Source of the DNA: Paenibacillus rhizophilus
GTDB lineage: Bacteria > Bacillota > Bacilli > Paenibacillales > Paenibacillaceae
Direction of reading: 5' to 3'
DNA: 64,000 nucleotides
NCBI RefSeq assembly: GCF_003854965.1
Contig: NZ_RQPI01000003.1
Span: forward strand, 340,421-404,420
In this document: piece after piece, positions 1 to 9,703 of the stretch
How the letters are laid out: every line of letters begins with the position of its first letter
How positions within the stretch are numbered: position 1 is the stretch's first letter
Position numbers and translations under genes: made by a program
Notes under the pieces: generated by a model
What the model was told of the DNA's origin: nothing
Databases searched by the model: none
Seen by the model: the letters and a program-made list of their open reading frames with translations, nothing else

Positions 1-705
1 CCCACGATCATTGGACTTTTATCATCTAATGCAAAATTAGGTCTTATTGTTGTAGTATTCTTTTTTGTGTGCGGAATATTAACAACCCAATTATTATTAT
101 ATAAAAAAATACCTGAACTAAATATTAGGGTGATTATTAAGATAGTTGCACTTATTGTAATCTTCTTCTTGCTATTGTTTATAGCTATGATATTAAGGGC
201 CGGAAGATACGATGCTTACATGATCGAAATATTAAAAATAAAATTTGTTAATTATATATTTGGCAGTGTGTTTGCCTTTGATTACTGGTTCAATAGCACG
301 GATACTACACAATTATATTTCGGAGCTAGAACTTTTAATGCTGTCACAAATATTTTAGGAACATTTGCTAGGGAGCAGGGTGTATATAAACTCTTTTATA
401 GTGAAGGTTTTTATAATACAAATGTTTATACAGTCTTTAGAGGAATTATAGAGGATTTTGGTAAAATTGGCGGTTTAATATTTATGTATACTAGCGGTGT
501 GATTGCTGGTTATTCTCATAGAAATATTTTAAGCAATAAACCAAGCGCCGTTTGTTACGCAGTTTTATCGGCAAATTATTTTTTTATCCTATATAGTTTT
601 ATAATCAGTCCTTGGTCCTATACTAGCTTAATTGCAGTCTTTATATTAATGGCTCTAGTATTAAAAATACTCAAAGAAAATCGGCCTTTAGACAGTATAA
701 AGTAG
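1..705 (+). CDS. O-antigen/oligosaccharide repeat unit polymerase (Wzy-like), 3' part
   Basis: The reading frame is open from the first base of the window, so the true start lies upstream and only about 234 C-terminal residues are present. Several hydrophobic segments alternate with a long polar loop containing NVYTVFRGIIEDFG, which resembles the N-x-YT-x2-R...DFG-x-G loop of oligosaccharide repeat unit polymerases. The family joins lipid-linked repeat units on the outer face of the membrane. Its place among glycosyltransferases, a flippase and glf fits that role. The base composition is very AT-rich, like the next six genes and unlike the rest of the window. The family call is by pattern and context only; another polytopic polysaccharide protein is possible. 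Confidence 0.65.
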   Translation, partial: PTIIGLLSSNAKLGLIVVVFFFVCGILTTQLLLYKKIPELNIRVIIKIVALIVIFFLLLFIAMILRAGRYDAYMIEILKIKFVNYIFGSVFAFDYWFNSTDTTQLYFGARTFNAVTNILGTFAREQGVYKLFYSEGFYNTNVYTVFRGIIEDFGKIGGLIFMYTSGVIAGYSHRNILSNKPSAVCYAVLSANYFFILYSFIISPWSYTSLIAVFILMALVLKILKENRPLDSIK

Positions 706-717
706 AGGAGTTAAACG

Positions 718-1530
718 ATGACACAGGTTGACATTGTGTTTATAGTTCTGACTTATAGAAACAGCAAAGATATGGTTGATTTTATTGAAAGTGTTCAACT
801 AAAGGTTTCAAATTCATATAAAATAATTGTAGTCAACAGTTATTTTGATGAAGATAGTATGAGGGAAATAGAGAATGTAGCTAAAAATTATTATTGTGAC
901 TTTATTAATGTTCCAAACCAAGGGTATGGAGCGGGAAACAATGTAGGGATTGAGTATGCAAATAATAACTACAATTATAAATTTTTAGCCATATGTAACC
1001 CAGATACAGAAATAATTCGATTTGATTATAAAAGTATACAAGAGTATGCAAACTACATAATTGCACCAGAAATTAGAACCTTAGATCATAAGCAACAAAA
1101 TCCATTTAGACTAATAAACAATAAGTTATTAGAATACTTAAAGTACATCGCTTTCAAAAAAAAGAAATATAAATTATTGTATATTGATATTGCAATAAAT
1201 AAAATTTTAAAAGTGTTTTTTCTTCAAGTGAATAAATTTTCAAAAAGAAAAGTTTATAATATTTACTCATGTCATGGCTCTTTTTTAATTCTAGGTCGTA
1301 ACACTATAAAAAGGCTTGGCCCATTATATAATGAGAAAATGTTTTTATTCGCAGAAGAAGATCACTTAGCACAACTTGCTAGATCAAAGAAAGTTAGTAT
1401 AATTATGAATTCACACGTTAGTATATTGCACAAAGAAGATGGGAGTATGAACTTTTTGGAAGGAGCGATTATCGATAGAGTTGCTGAATCCTATATCGAG
1501 TATTATCAAACTTGGTACAAGATGAAGTGA
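718..1530 (+). CDS. glycosyltransferase family 2
   Basis: This 270-residue protein begins with a GT-A fold N-terminus (IVFIVLTYRN), followed by VNSYFDEDS, PNQGYGAGNNVGI and CNPDTE, the pattern of family 2 glycosyltransferases that use a nucleotide-sugar donor. The CNPDTE segment stands where the metal-binding acidic motif is expected. A later FLFAEEDHLAQLA segment resembles the acceptor-side ED motif. It probably adds one sugar of the repeat unit on the cytoplasmic face of the membrane. A clear ribosome binding site (gaggag) precedes the ATG, 12 bases after the polymerase gene. The sugar specificity cannot be read from the sequence. Confidence 0.8.
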   Translation: MTQVDIVFIVLTYRNSKDMVDFIESVQLKVSNSYKIIVVNSYFDEDSMREIENVAKNYYCDFINVPNQGYGAGNNVGIEYANNNYNYKFLAICNPDTEIIRFDYKSIQEYANYIIAPEIRTLDHKQQNPFRLINNKLLEYLKYIAFKKKKYKLLYIDIAINKILKVFFLQVNKFSKRKVYNIYSCHGSFLILGRNTIKRLGPLYNEKMFLFAEEDHLAQLARSKKVSIIMNSHVSILHKEDGSMNFLEGAIIDRVAESYIEYYQTWYKMK

Positions 1531-1567
1531 CTATTTAAGAAAATTCAGCAGAGGGGTTATTGATTCC

Positions 1568-2440
1568 ATGATATATGATTCATTCTGTGTAGGAATTATA
1601 TTCTACAATCCGACTAAAGAACAAATTCAAAAAGTGAGGGATTATTCCAAAATAGTTGATAAAATTTATATTTATGATAATTCGGAAGGTAATGTAGATG
1701 CAGCTGTACTGGAATTAATTCAAAGAGATTATTGTGAATATTTAGGGGATAAAAGAAATGATGGTATTTCAATTGCTTTAAATTACTTATGTAATAAAGC
1801 AATTCAAGACAGATATAAATATATACTATTAATGGATCAAGATAGTATTTTTGATTTGGGAAATATGACAAAACTATTCGAGGTAGTAAGTAATAATAGT
1901 GTTGAGAACATAGGAGTTTTCTCTCCAAAATCTACTGCCATAAGATTTATAGAGGACATAGACAGAGAGCAGAAGAATGTCGAAAGAAGCCCGGAGGTTG
2001 ATGAGGTAAGCTGGAGTATTACCTCAGGAAGTGTAATTGACTTGAAGATATTTAATATTACGGGTGGATTTGACGAGAATTTATTCATTGACAAGGTTGA
2101 TTATGACTATTGTATAAACATAAAATCATTTGGATATAAAACGGTAGTGGTCCAAAATTCTCTCTTATATCAATTTTTAGGAGAGCCCACAGCTGGAATT
2201 ATTAATTATTATCAACATAATTATATTAGACATTATTACATGTTTAGAAATCGCTTGTATATATTAGATAAGTACCAGAAGAATAAATTAAACAAAGTCT
2301 TTCATTTAGTAGTGTCTTCTTTAAAACATATCGGAATGGTATTGTTGTTAGAATCATCAAAAATCAAAAAAATAAATGCAATGAGGAAAGGTTTCTTTGA
2401 TTATAGAAATAGAAAAATGGGGAAGTGCTCACATTATTAA
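1568..2440 (+). CDS. glycosyltransferase family 2, rhamnosyltransferase-like
   Basis: The 290-residue product has the N-terminal IIFYNPT segment, IYIYDNSEG, an NDGIS segment and the LLMDQDS motif typical of RfbF/RfbN-type family 2 transferases. A DEN-LFIDKVDYDYC segment follows, which is usual in putative rhamnosyltransferases. DQD would coordinate the metal and nucleotide-sugar. The C-terminal region has a basic, partly hydrophobic stretch that could lie on the membrane. It sits in the AT-rich polysaccharide cluster with the same orientation and short spacing as its neighbours, so it is probably co-transcribed. Rhamnose as the donor is only a family analogy; the neighbouring rmlA is a decayed remnant. 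Confidence 0.8.
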   Translation: MIYDSFCVGIIFYNPTKEQIQKVRDYSKIVDKIYIYDNSEGNVDAAVLELIQRDYCEYLGDKRNDGISIALNYLCNKAIQDRYKYILLMDQDSIFDLGNMTKLFEVVSNNSVENIGVFSPKSTAIRFIEDIDREQKNVERSPEVDEVSWSITSGSVIDLKIFNITGGFDENLFIDKVDYDYCINIKSFGYKTVVVQNSLLYQFLGEPTAGIINYYQHNYIRHYYMFRNRLYILDKYQKNKLNKVFHLVVSSLKHIGMVLLLESSKIKKINAMRKGFFDYRNRKMGKCSHY

Positions 2441-2476
2441 AATCAATCTAAGACTATTTTTGAGAGGCGTTTATAA

Positions 2477-3385
2477 ATGATTATTTTAAAATTAACAGGT
2501 GGTTTAGGAAATCAAATTTTTCAGTATGCTTATGCTAGATTTATACAGGAAATGTATAACGAGCCTCTTTTTTTTGATACTACAGCATACAAGAAATATA
2601 AGATAAGAAATTTTTCCTTGTTCAATCTAAATATATCTAAAGAAATACAGGATATACAATTTAGTGGTCTGAATAAATATGATTTTGTAAGGCTGAAAAT
2701 ACACCAAAAAATTTATAGGGCATATCAGCGTTTCTATAAGTTAACTTTTGAAAGGGATGCTACTGGAGAAAGGAATTTCTTGAAGTATTCAAGAAAAGGG
2801 CTATACTTCACATTTGATAGACAGTACTATTCTTCCATTAAAGTGGATAAGAGAATTAAATGCATATATGGATATTTCCAAAGCGAAAGATATTTTGAAA
2901 ATATAAAGAATGAAATTAAAACCGAATTAAAAGTAATCACTAAGCCTTCTGAAAAGGCTCAATTTTATTTAAATGAGATTCTAAGCTCTAACGCAATTGG
3001 TGTAAGTATAAGATGTGGAGAAGATTATATCAATTCTCATTTGAATGTTTGTTCGAAAGAATACTATTACAAAGGGATGGAAATTATAGCTTCAAAAGTT
3101 AAAAATCCTGTATTTTACATTTTCAGTGATAATATAAATGTAGTAAAGGAGTTTTATAATTTTAAGTATCCCGTTAAATTTATAGATAATTTACCGGACT
3201 ATGAATCGTTAAGGTTACTATATTCCTGTAAGCATTTTGTGATAGCTAACAGTTCATTTTCGTGGGCTGGGGCTTATTTATCGGATAATGAACAAAAAAT
3301 AATTGTAGCACCTAGTAAATGGTATAAAAATTCATTAAGAAATCCTGATATTTACTTGAAATCAATGATTTTAGTAGAAGTGTGA
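2477..3385 (+). CDS. GT11 family alpha-1,2-fucosyltransferase-like protein
   Basis: The first residues MIILKLTGGLGNQIFQYAYA are the hallmark N-terminus of glycosyltransferase family 11, which usually transfers L-fucose from GDP-fucose in an alpha-1,2 linkage. Other family elements are the nucleotide-binding motif region (GVSIRCGEDYI), FYIFSDN, and NSSFSWAGAYLS near the C-terminus. At 302 residues the length is normal. The usual H-x-R-R-G-D-Y motif reads S-I-R-C-G-E-D-Y here, with one extra residue. Ser for His occurs in the family, but Cys and the insertion are less usual. No GDP-fucose synthesis genes are visible in the window. Fucose as the donor is inferred from the family. Confidence 0.85.
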   Translation: MIILKLTGGLGNQIFQYAYARFIQEMYNEPLFFDTTAYKKYKIRNFSLFNLNISKEIQDIQFSGLNKYDFVRLKIHQKIYRAYQRFYKLTFERDATGERNFLKYSRKGLYFTFDRQYYSSIKVDKRIKCIYGYFQSERYFENIKNEIKTELKVITKPSEKAQFYLNEILSSNAIGVSIRCGEDYINSHLNVCSKEYYYKGMEIIASKVKNPVFYIFSDNINVVKEFYNFKYPVKFIDNLPDYESLRLLYSCKHFVIANSSFSWAGAYLSDNEQKIIVAPSKWYKNSLRNPDIYLKSMILVEV

Positions 3386-3419
3386 TTGGAAAAAATAAAC
3401 AAGTTTTGAGGGACTCAAA

Positions 3420-4880
3420 TTGGCGAATTTAAAATCTATAAAGACAAATTTTTTGTATAATGCTTTATTAAGGTTTTTAAGTATAATTTTCCCGCTAATT
3501 ACTTTTCCTTATTTAGCCAGAGTATTATCAGCAGATGGGGTAGGAAGAATAGATTTTGTTACAGCGATTATTCAATACTTTATAATTATCTCTCAAGTGG
3601 GGATACCATTATATGCCGTTAGACAATGTGCTAAAGTTAGAGATGATAAAGAGAAATTAAGTAAACTAGTTCAAGAAATATTAATATTAAATTTTGTTAT
3701 GGTTTCTGTATCCTATTTACTGTTATTTATATCAATGAGTTTTGTGAGTCAATTGAATGAATATAAGAGTTTAATGATAATAATTAGTATTAATATTTTG
3801 TCTGTTAATATAGGTATGGAATGGTTTTACCAAGCTATTGAAGAATACAGATATATTACTCTAAGAAGTCTTTTCGTTAAGCTGTTTTCTCTAATATTGG
3901 TATTTATTTTTATTAAAGAACAAGATGATTATTTATTATACGGTATTTTTTATGTTCTCTCATTATCGCTCGGTTACTTCTATAACTTTGTAAGAGCAAC
4001 CAAGTATATTGATTTGTTTAAAAAATATAAAAAATACAATTTCAAAAAGCATTTAAAACCTATTATGATATTGTTTTTTATGAATCTTTCTGTAAGTGTT
4101 TATATCAATCTGGACAAAGTAATGTTAGGATTTATTTCTGGAGATAAATCGGTTGGTCTTTACACAGCTGCCAATAAAATTGTAAGTATTATTGTCTTAT
4201 TAATCACATCTCTAGGGGCAGTTATGTTACCAAGAATGTCGTACTATATAGAAAATAATATGGAAATAGAGAAAAAAAGGCTAATAGGAAAATCTTTAGA
4301 TTTTGTACTAATGATATCTATACCTTCTGCTGTTGGTATTATTATGCTCTCTAAACAGATCATTTTTTTGTTTGCTGGAAGTGACTATTTAGATGCGATT
4401 ACTACTATAAAAATTATTAGCCCCATAATTATAGCAATAGGTTTAAGTAACTTGATAGGAATTCAAATATTAGTTTCACATGGTAAAGAAAAGTTGACAT
4501 TAATATCAACTTTAATAGGTGCCTCTGTTAATTTCATCTTAAATCTGCTTTTGATTTCCAAAATGCAACAGAATGGAGCTGCAATTAGTTCTTTAATTGC
4601 AGAAATTTGTGTTGTATTAGCACAGTTTGTTTTAGCTTTTAAATATATCAAAGGAACTATTAAATTTAAGAACTTATTGGGTTATTTTCTAGGGAGTACA
4701 CTTATTGTTTTAACTTGCACTATAATTCATTTATTAATAAGCAACTTACTAATAAGCACATTTTTATCAGTCTTATTATCTACTTTGTTTTATTACGCTA
4801 TCTTATATTTATTGAAAAATGAATTCATTTATGGCTTTACAAATAAAATCCTGAAGAAGATACAGCCTTTTAGAAAATAG
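3420..4880 (+). CDS. Wzx-type oligosaccharide flippase
   Basis: This 486-residue polytopic protein belongs to the polysaccharide biosynthesis/MATE-like flippase group. The N-terminal signature FLYNALLRFLSIIFPLITFP, followed by YLARVLSADGVGRIDF, is typical of Wzx/RfbX. About 12-14 hydrophobic helices can be counted across its length. It should move undecaprenyl-diphosphate-linked repeat units across the membrane for the polymerase encoded upstream. The start is a TTG, chosen because GAGGG lies 7 bases upstream and the signature begins right after it. The gene is very AT-rich, like its neighbours. Confidence 0.88.
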   Translation: MANLKSIKTNFLYNALLRFLSIIFPLITFPYLARVLSADGVGRIDFVTAIIQYFIIISQVGIPLYAVRQCAKVRDDKEKLSKLVQEILILNFVMVSVSYLLLFISMSFVSQLNEYKSLMIIISINILSVNIGMEWFYQAIEEYRYITLRSLFVKLFSLILVFIFIKEQDDYLLYGIFYVLSLSLGYFYNFVRATKYIDLFKKYKKYNFKKHLKPIMILFFMNLSVSVYINLDKVMLGFISGDKSVGLYTAANKIVSIIVLLITSLGAVMLPRMSYYIENNMEIEKKRLIGKSLDFVLMISIPSAVGIIMLSKQIIFLFAGSDYLDAITTIKIISPIIIAIGLSNLIGIQILVSHGKEKLTLISTLIGASVNFILNLLLISKMQQNGAAISSLIAEICVVLAQFVLAFKYIKGTIKFKNLLGYFLGSTLIVLTCTIIHLLISNLLISTFLSVLLSTLFYYAILYLLKNEFIYGFTNKILKKIQPFRK

Positions 4881-4922
4881 AACTTTAAATATACATCCAT
4901 ATAAAAGAGGAGTATTAATAAT

Positions 4923-6030
<1,108 letters not shown>

Positions 6031-6041
<11 letters not shown>

Positions 6042-6822
6042 AATACTTGTGGCAACACATAAAAAATATGAAATGCCAAGTGAGGGAATATATACACCAA
6101 TTCATGTAGGAAGAGAAGGGAGGATTGATTTAGGTTATCAGGGAGATAATACAGGCGATAATATCTCATCTAAAAACAGTAATTATTGTGAATTAACAGC
6201 CATTTACTGGGCTTGGAAAAACGTAACCTGCGATATAATAGGACTTTGCCATTACAGAAGATATTTTAGTATAAACAATTCAAAGCTTAATAGTAAATTA
6301 ACAAATATTCTAAATGAAATCCAAATTATAGATATAATGAAAAATTATGACATCATCATGCCTCAAAAAGTCCTTACCAATAAACATACAGTAGAATCGC
6401 ATTACATTAAGTATCACCGATCTCAGGATTTAAAGGAAATAAGAAACATATTATCAGAAAAATATCCAATATATCTTAATTCATTCGATAAAGTAATGTC
6501 TGGTAAAGAGTTGTATTTATTTAATATGTTTATTACCAATAAGAATTTATTTAATGAATATAGCAACTGGTTATTTGATATACTTTTCGAACTGGAAATG
6601 AGATTAGATATCTCTAGTTACGATAGATACCAACAGAGAATTTTTGGTTTTTTAAGTGAACGTTTATTCAACGTGTGGTTAGTACACAGAAACTTGAAAA
6701 TAAAAGAGGTTCCGGTAATTAACTTAGAACCAGTTGAATTTTCAATGAGGTTAAAACGCATACCAAAGAAAATAAAAATGTTAATATCAAAGAAAATTCT
6801 AAAGACCAACGAACGAAGATAA
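6031..6822 (+). CDS. DUF4422 protein, probable polysaccharide glycosyltransferase
   Basis: The protein begins KIKILVATHKKYEMP and contains NYCELTAIYWAWKN, IGLCHYRRYF and DIIMPQKV, all characteristic of the DUF4422 family common in capsule and exopolysaccharide loci. The CHYRR and Y-W-A-W-K-N motifs are the strongest matches. The preferred start is the second of two in-frame TTG codons, because AAGGAG lies about 10 bases before it; a start nine bases earlier would leave almost no spacing. Either way it overlaps the end of glf, suggesting translational coupling. The family is generally regarded as glycosyltransferases, but donor and acceptor are unknown. Galactofuranose transfer is only a guess from the neighbour. 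Confidence 0.75.
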
Positions 6823-6842
6823 TCTAAGAAGAAACCAAGTCC

Positions 6843-7074
6843 ATGAAAGGTATTATCCTAGTCGGAGGTAGTGTTACGTGTTTATCCCATTTAATTGATA
6901 ACAAGTAAGCAGTTGATTCAGATTTACGATAGACCGTGATTTATTATCCAATGAATTTATTACTTTTATTTAGGATGGTAATACCAATTGAATTCCTGAG
7001 GTTACAGTGGATTCGAGAGTCTGTTTGGAGATGAAAATCATAATTCGGCATTTTTTAATATATAGTACAGCCTA
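6843..7074 (+). pseudogene. rmlA: decayed rmlA remnant (glucose-1-phosphate thymidylyltransferase)
   Basis: The frame opening at the ATG reads MKGIILVGGSVTCLSHLIDN, close to the RmlA N-terminus MKGIILAGGSGTRLYPLT. A TAA stop follows after 21 codons, and a second stop lies nearby in the same frame. Further on the frame gives TVIYYPMNLLLLFRMVIP, aligning with PMIYYPLSVLMLAGI. After a frame change comes FESLFGDENH, aligning with the RFE-LLGDG segment. Catalytic-loop Gly and Arg codons are already replaced. This is therefore a multiply broken N-terminal fragment of an rmlA gene, with nothing recognisable of the C-terminal half. It lies directly before an intact rmlB, the usual partner in dTDP-sugar synthesis. 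AT-rich non-coding sequence fills the rest of the gap to rmlB. Confidence 0.75.
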
Positions 7075-7323
7075 GTCCTAGCAGGTTTGTTTCGGTCATT
7101 TATGCTTAGTTTTATATGTGAGAGGTAATACTTATTTACCTTTTCGTTTAGTTACTTATTCACATATGATATAAAATGATGTTATTTTTCACAATCTTTG
7201 ATATCACTATTAAATGCGAGGACATTCCTTGAACTCGCTTTATGTGGTGGGGATGATTCTTATTAGAAGTCTTAATTCAAATTAAAAAATAATTCAGTAG
7301 CTTTTTGAGGATTGGAGTGGATG

Positions 7324-8322
7324 ATGAGTAAAACAAAAGTGTTGGTTACCGGCGGCGCCGGTTTCATAGGCGGGAATTTTGTGCAATACATGGTGAATAA
7401 ATACCCGCATTATGACGTGATAAATTTGGACTTGTTGACTTATGCCGGTGATTTATCAAAGCATCGCTCGATCAAGGATAAGGTCAATTACCAGTTTGAA
7501 CAGGCGGATATTGCGGATCGTAAGACGATCATGACTCTTTTTGAGCGGGAACGATTTGATTTTGTCATTCACTTCGCGGCGGAGAGTCATGTAGACCGTT
7601 CCATTACGGACCCTTCGGTATTTGTGCGTACGAATGTAATGGGAACACAGGTACTGCTGGATGCGGCAAGAACGTTTGGGATAACGAAATTTGTTCATGT
7701 ATCAACGGACGAGGTATATGGAGAACTGGATTTTGATCCGGCTGTATTTTTTACGGAGAATACACCTCTTCAGCCTAATAGCCCCTACAGCGCCAGCAAG
7801 GCGTCGTCAGATCTATTGGTTCGCGCTTACCACGAGACTTACGGACTGCCAATGAATATTACACGTTGCTCCAATAATTACGGACCTTTTCATTTTCCGG
7901 AAAAATTAATCCCCCTTACGATCTCCCGCGTCATGAACGATCAAAAGGTGCCAGTCTACGGGGACGGCAAAAATATTCGGGACTGGCTGCATGTATGGGA
8001 TCACTGTGCTGCTATCGACTTGGTCATGCATGAGGGCGTAAGCGGCGAAGTATACAATGTCGGGGGACATAATGAACGCACCAATCTTGAGGTGGTCAAG
8101 ACGATTATCCATACACTTGGTAAATCGGAAGATTTAATTGAATTTGTCGCCGACCGTCTAGGACATGATAAAAGATATGCTATTGACCCCTCCAAGCTTG
8201 AGCATTTGGGATGGAAGCCGACATTCATCTTTGAGACCGGGATTGCCCAAACGATTCAGTGGTACGTTGACAATACGGAGTGGTGGGAACGAATTCTCAG
8301 CGGGGAGTACCGCGAGGTTTGA
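7324..8322 (+). CDS. rmlB: dTDP-glucose 4,6-dehydratase
   Basis: RmlB converts dTDP-glucose to dTDP-4-keto-6-deoxyglucose in deoxysugar (for example dTDP-rhamnose) synthesis. The NAD-binding motif TGGAGFIG is at residues 9-16. HFAAESHVDRSI and the catalytic pair Y155-x3-K159 (PYSASKAS) are present, as is the FPEKLIPL signature. The length of 332 residues is normal. In-frame starts also exist 3 and 12 bases earlier; this ATG is preferred because GGAG lies 6 bases upstream. Base composition is clearly more GC-rich than the polysaccharide genes before it. The usual partners rmlA (present only as a remnant), rmlC and rmlD are not intact here, so the pathway must be completed elsewhere. Confidence 0.95.
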   Translation: MSKTKVLVTGGAGFIGGNFVQYMVNKYPHYDVINLDLLTYAGDLSKHRSIKDKVNYQFEQADIADRKTIMTLFERERFDFVIHFAAESHVDRSITDPSVFVRTNVMGTQVLLDAARTFGITKFVHVSTDEVYGELDFDPAVFFTENTPLQPNSPYSASKASSDLLVRAYHETYGLPMNITRCSNNYGPFHFPEKLIPLTISRVMNDQKVPVYGDGKNIRDWLHVWDHCAAIDLVMHEGVSGEVYNVGGHNERTNLEVVKTIIHTLGKSEDLIEFVADRLGHDKRYAIDPSKLEHLGWKPTFIFETGIAQTIQWYVDNTEWWERILSGEYREV

Positions 8323-8323
8323 T

Positions 8324-8962
8324 ATGAAGCAAATCCGGATGAAAATAAGGAGACCGAGCAAGCTGGCATCTGCTTTTTGTTTGTTCGCTCTCCTGGTTCT
8401 TATAGCATTCCTTACCGCAGGCCGTTTTCTCACCTTGACTGATTCACCGAAACAAGCCGATGCCATCATCGTGTTAAGCGGAAGTGGAGGACGGGTGAAA
8501 AAAGGAGCCGATTTGTATCATGCCGGTTATTCACAGTATCTTGTTCTATCTAATTCGAAGGGGTATGGCAGCCAGTCCGGCAACATGCTCCAAACCACCC
8601 TAGCTCTCGGCATACCGCAGGATGACATCCTTACCGAAAATAAAGCCTTAAGCACGTATGACAATGCTACACTCACATTAGCCATAATGAAGAAGCATGG
8701 TTTCACCTCGGCCATTGTCGTTTCTTCCGATTTTCATATGCGGCGGGTGAAGCTTATTTTTGACCATGTGTACAAGAAGTCAGGTATTGAATTGACCTAT
8801 GTAGGCTCCGTTTCCGGATACGATTCGAAGCGGTGGTGGAGCAACCCGTACAGTCGAGAGATCACTTTCAGCGAGTATGCTAAAATGATCGGCAACTTTT
8901 TCGGATACAGTGGGCCAGGAGCCAAAAAAAACCTTGATCAGATCAAGGGCTGGTTCCGCTAA
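8324..8962 (+). CDS. YdcF/SanA/ElyC family membrane protein (DUF218)
   Basis: The 212-residue product has one N-terminal membrane helix at about residues 13-34 followed by an extracytoplasmic DUF218 domain. Family signatures are ADAIIVLSGSGGRVKKGADLY, LVLSNSKG, the E-N-x-A-L-S-T-Y-D-N-A segment and VVSSDFHMRRV. Members such as E. coli SanA and ElyC affect the cell envelope, but the reaction is not settled. The ATG lies one base after the rmlB stop with GAGG 6 bases upstream, so the two genes are probably one transcript. An open frame extends upstream into rmlB, but the internal ATG is much the better start. The C-terminus has an extra basic tail. Confidence 0.85.
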   Translation: MKQIRMKIRRPSKLASAFCLFALLVLIAFLTAGRFLTLTDSPKQADAIIVLSGSGGRVKKGADLYHAGYSQYLVLSNSKGYGSQSGNMLQTTLALGIPQDDILTENKALSTYDNATLTLAIMKKHGFTSAIVVSSDFHMRRVKLIFDHVYKKSGIELTYVGSVSGYDSKRWWSNPYSREITFSEYAKMIGNFFGYSGPGAKKNLDQIKGWFR

Positions 8963-9025
8963 CTCTTATCATTTCCGCCAATTAGATCTGGACGACGCTC
9001 ATAAAACTACCTCAAGCTTAGGCCT

Positions 9026-9187
9026 CTAAACAACATGTTCACCCGACTTGTCCGCCGCTTGTCTCCGCAGCAACCTCCGCGGCTTCGTTCCAAACTTAAT
9101 CCAAACGCGGTCCTCATCATCACGGAAGAAGCTGATCCGGAACAGTTTTAAGGGGGTCCAGATTTCTTTGAAATAGTAGTTGGGCAT
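9026..9187 (-). CDS. small basic hypothetical protein (53 aa)
   Basis: A 53-codon frame on the minus strand starts MPNYYFKEIWTPLKLF and ends in a strongly basic tail with KPRRLLRRQ. AAGGAG lies about 10 bases before its ATG, and a TATAAT box is seen about 40 bases further upstream on that strand. Its composition is coding-like, unlike the AT-rich DNA on its far side. There is no hydrophobic segment long enough for a membrane helix and no cysteine. I do not recognise a family. It is an antiparallel singleton between the YdcF gene and hemA. The good ribosome site and plausible protein composition support a real gene, but conservation could not be tested. Confidence 0.55.
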   Translation of the reverse strand: MPNYYFKEIWTPLKLFRISFFRDDEDRVWIKFGTKPRRLLRRQAADKSGEHVV

Positions 9188-9502
9188 TATTCCATTTCTC
9201 CTTACCGATTGCTATATTACTCTAATTATAAGCTGGTTCGTAAGTAATGTTTGTCGTTTTTTGACCCGGAAAATAATTATTATACATATCCTTTCTCGAA
9301 TAGTACCCTACATAAAAGGTTATATATTTGATCTATAAATGGAATTATGTCCCTGAATATGTTATTTTCTAAGATTTCCTTGTTTCTTTAATCTCTTAAA
9401 TGGATATGTTTTTTTGAACTTTTTTGCTGATTTGAATTAAATTCTACATTAAGTAGGACTTCATTGCGCATTTGCGAAACTAATGAAATCTTCATGATTG
9501 CC
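9188..9502. other. AT-rich intergenic region upstream of hemA
   Basis: This AT-rich stretch holds the probable promoter of the small minus-strand gene (TATAAT on the minus strand near 9228-9233) and no open frame of note. I see no tRNA, repeat family or terminator with a clear stem in it. Confidence 0.4.
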
Positions 9503-9531
9503 TTGCTCCATTCTTTTTCCTACATTATAAT
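9503..9531 (+). promoter_or_regulatory. candidate sigma-A promoter for the hem operon
   Basis: TTGCTC and TATAAT are separated by exactly 17 bases. A transcript from here would have a leader of about 165 bases before hemA. No T-box or other recognisable riboswitch was found in that leader. Confidence 0.55.
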
Positions 9532-9703
9532 AATTCTAATTTCATAAAGTATTCAAAAAATGAGTAAGAAGCGTTATGTCTGTGTGATATACTTTATATA
9601 GTGTGTAGCGAATGTATGAAATGGATAGTCTCGATTGATATGGACTAAACATGCAAATGCTAATATACAGCAATGAATTAAGACTAGGATGGTGAACTTG
9701 CAG

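Noticed and set aside
6823..7323. Possible insertion sequence remnant.
   Set aside because: No terminal inverted repeats or transposase motifs were found; the readable part is an rmlA fragment.
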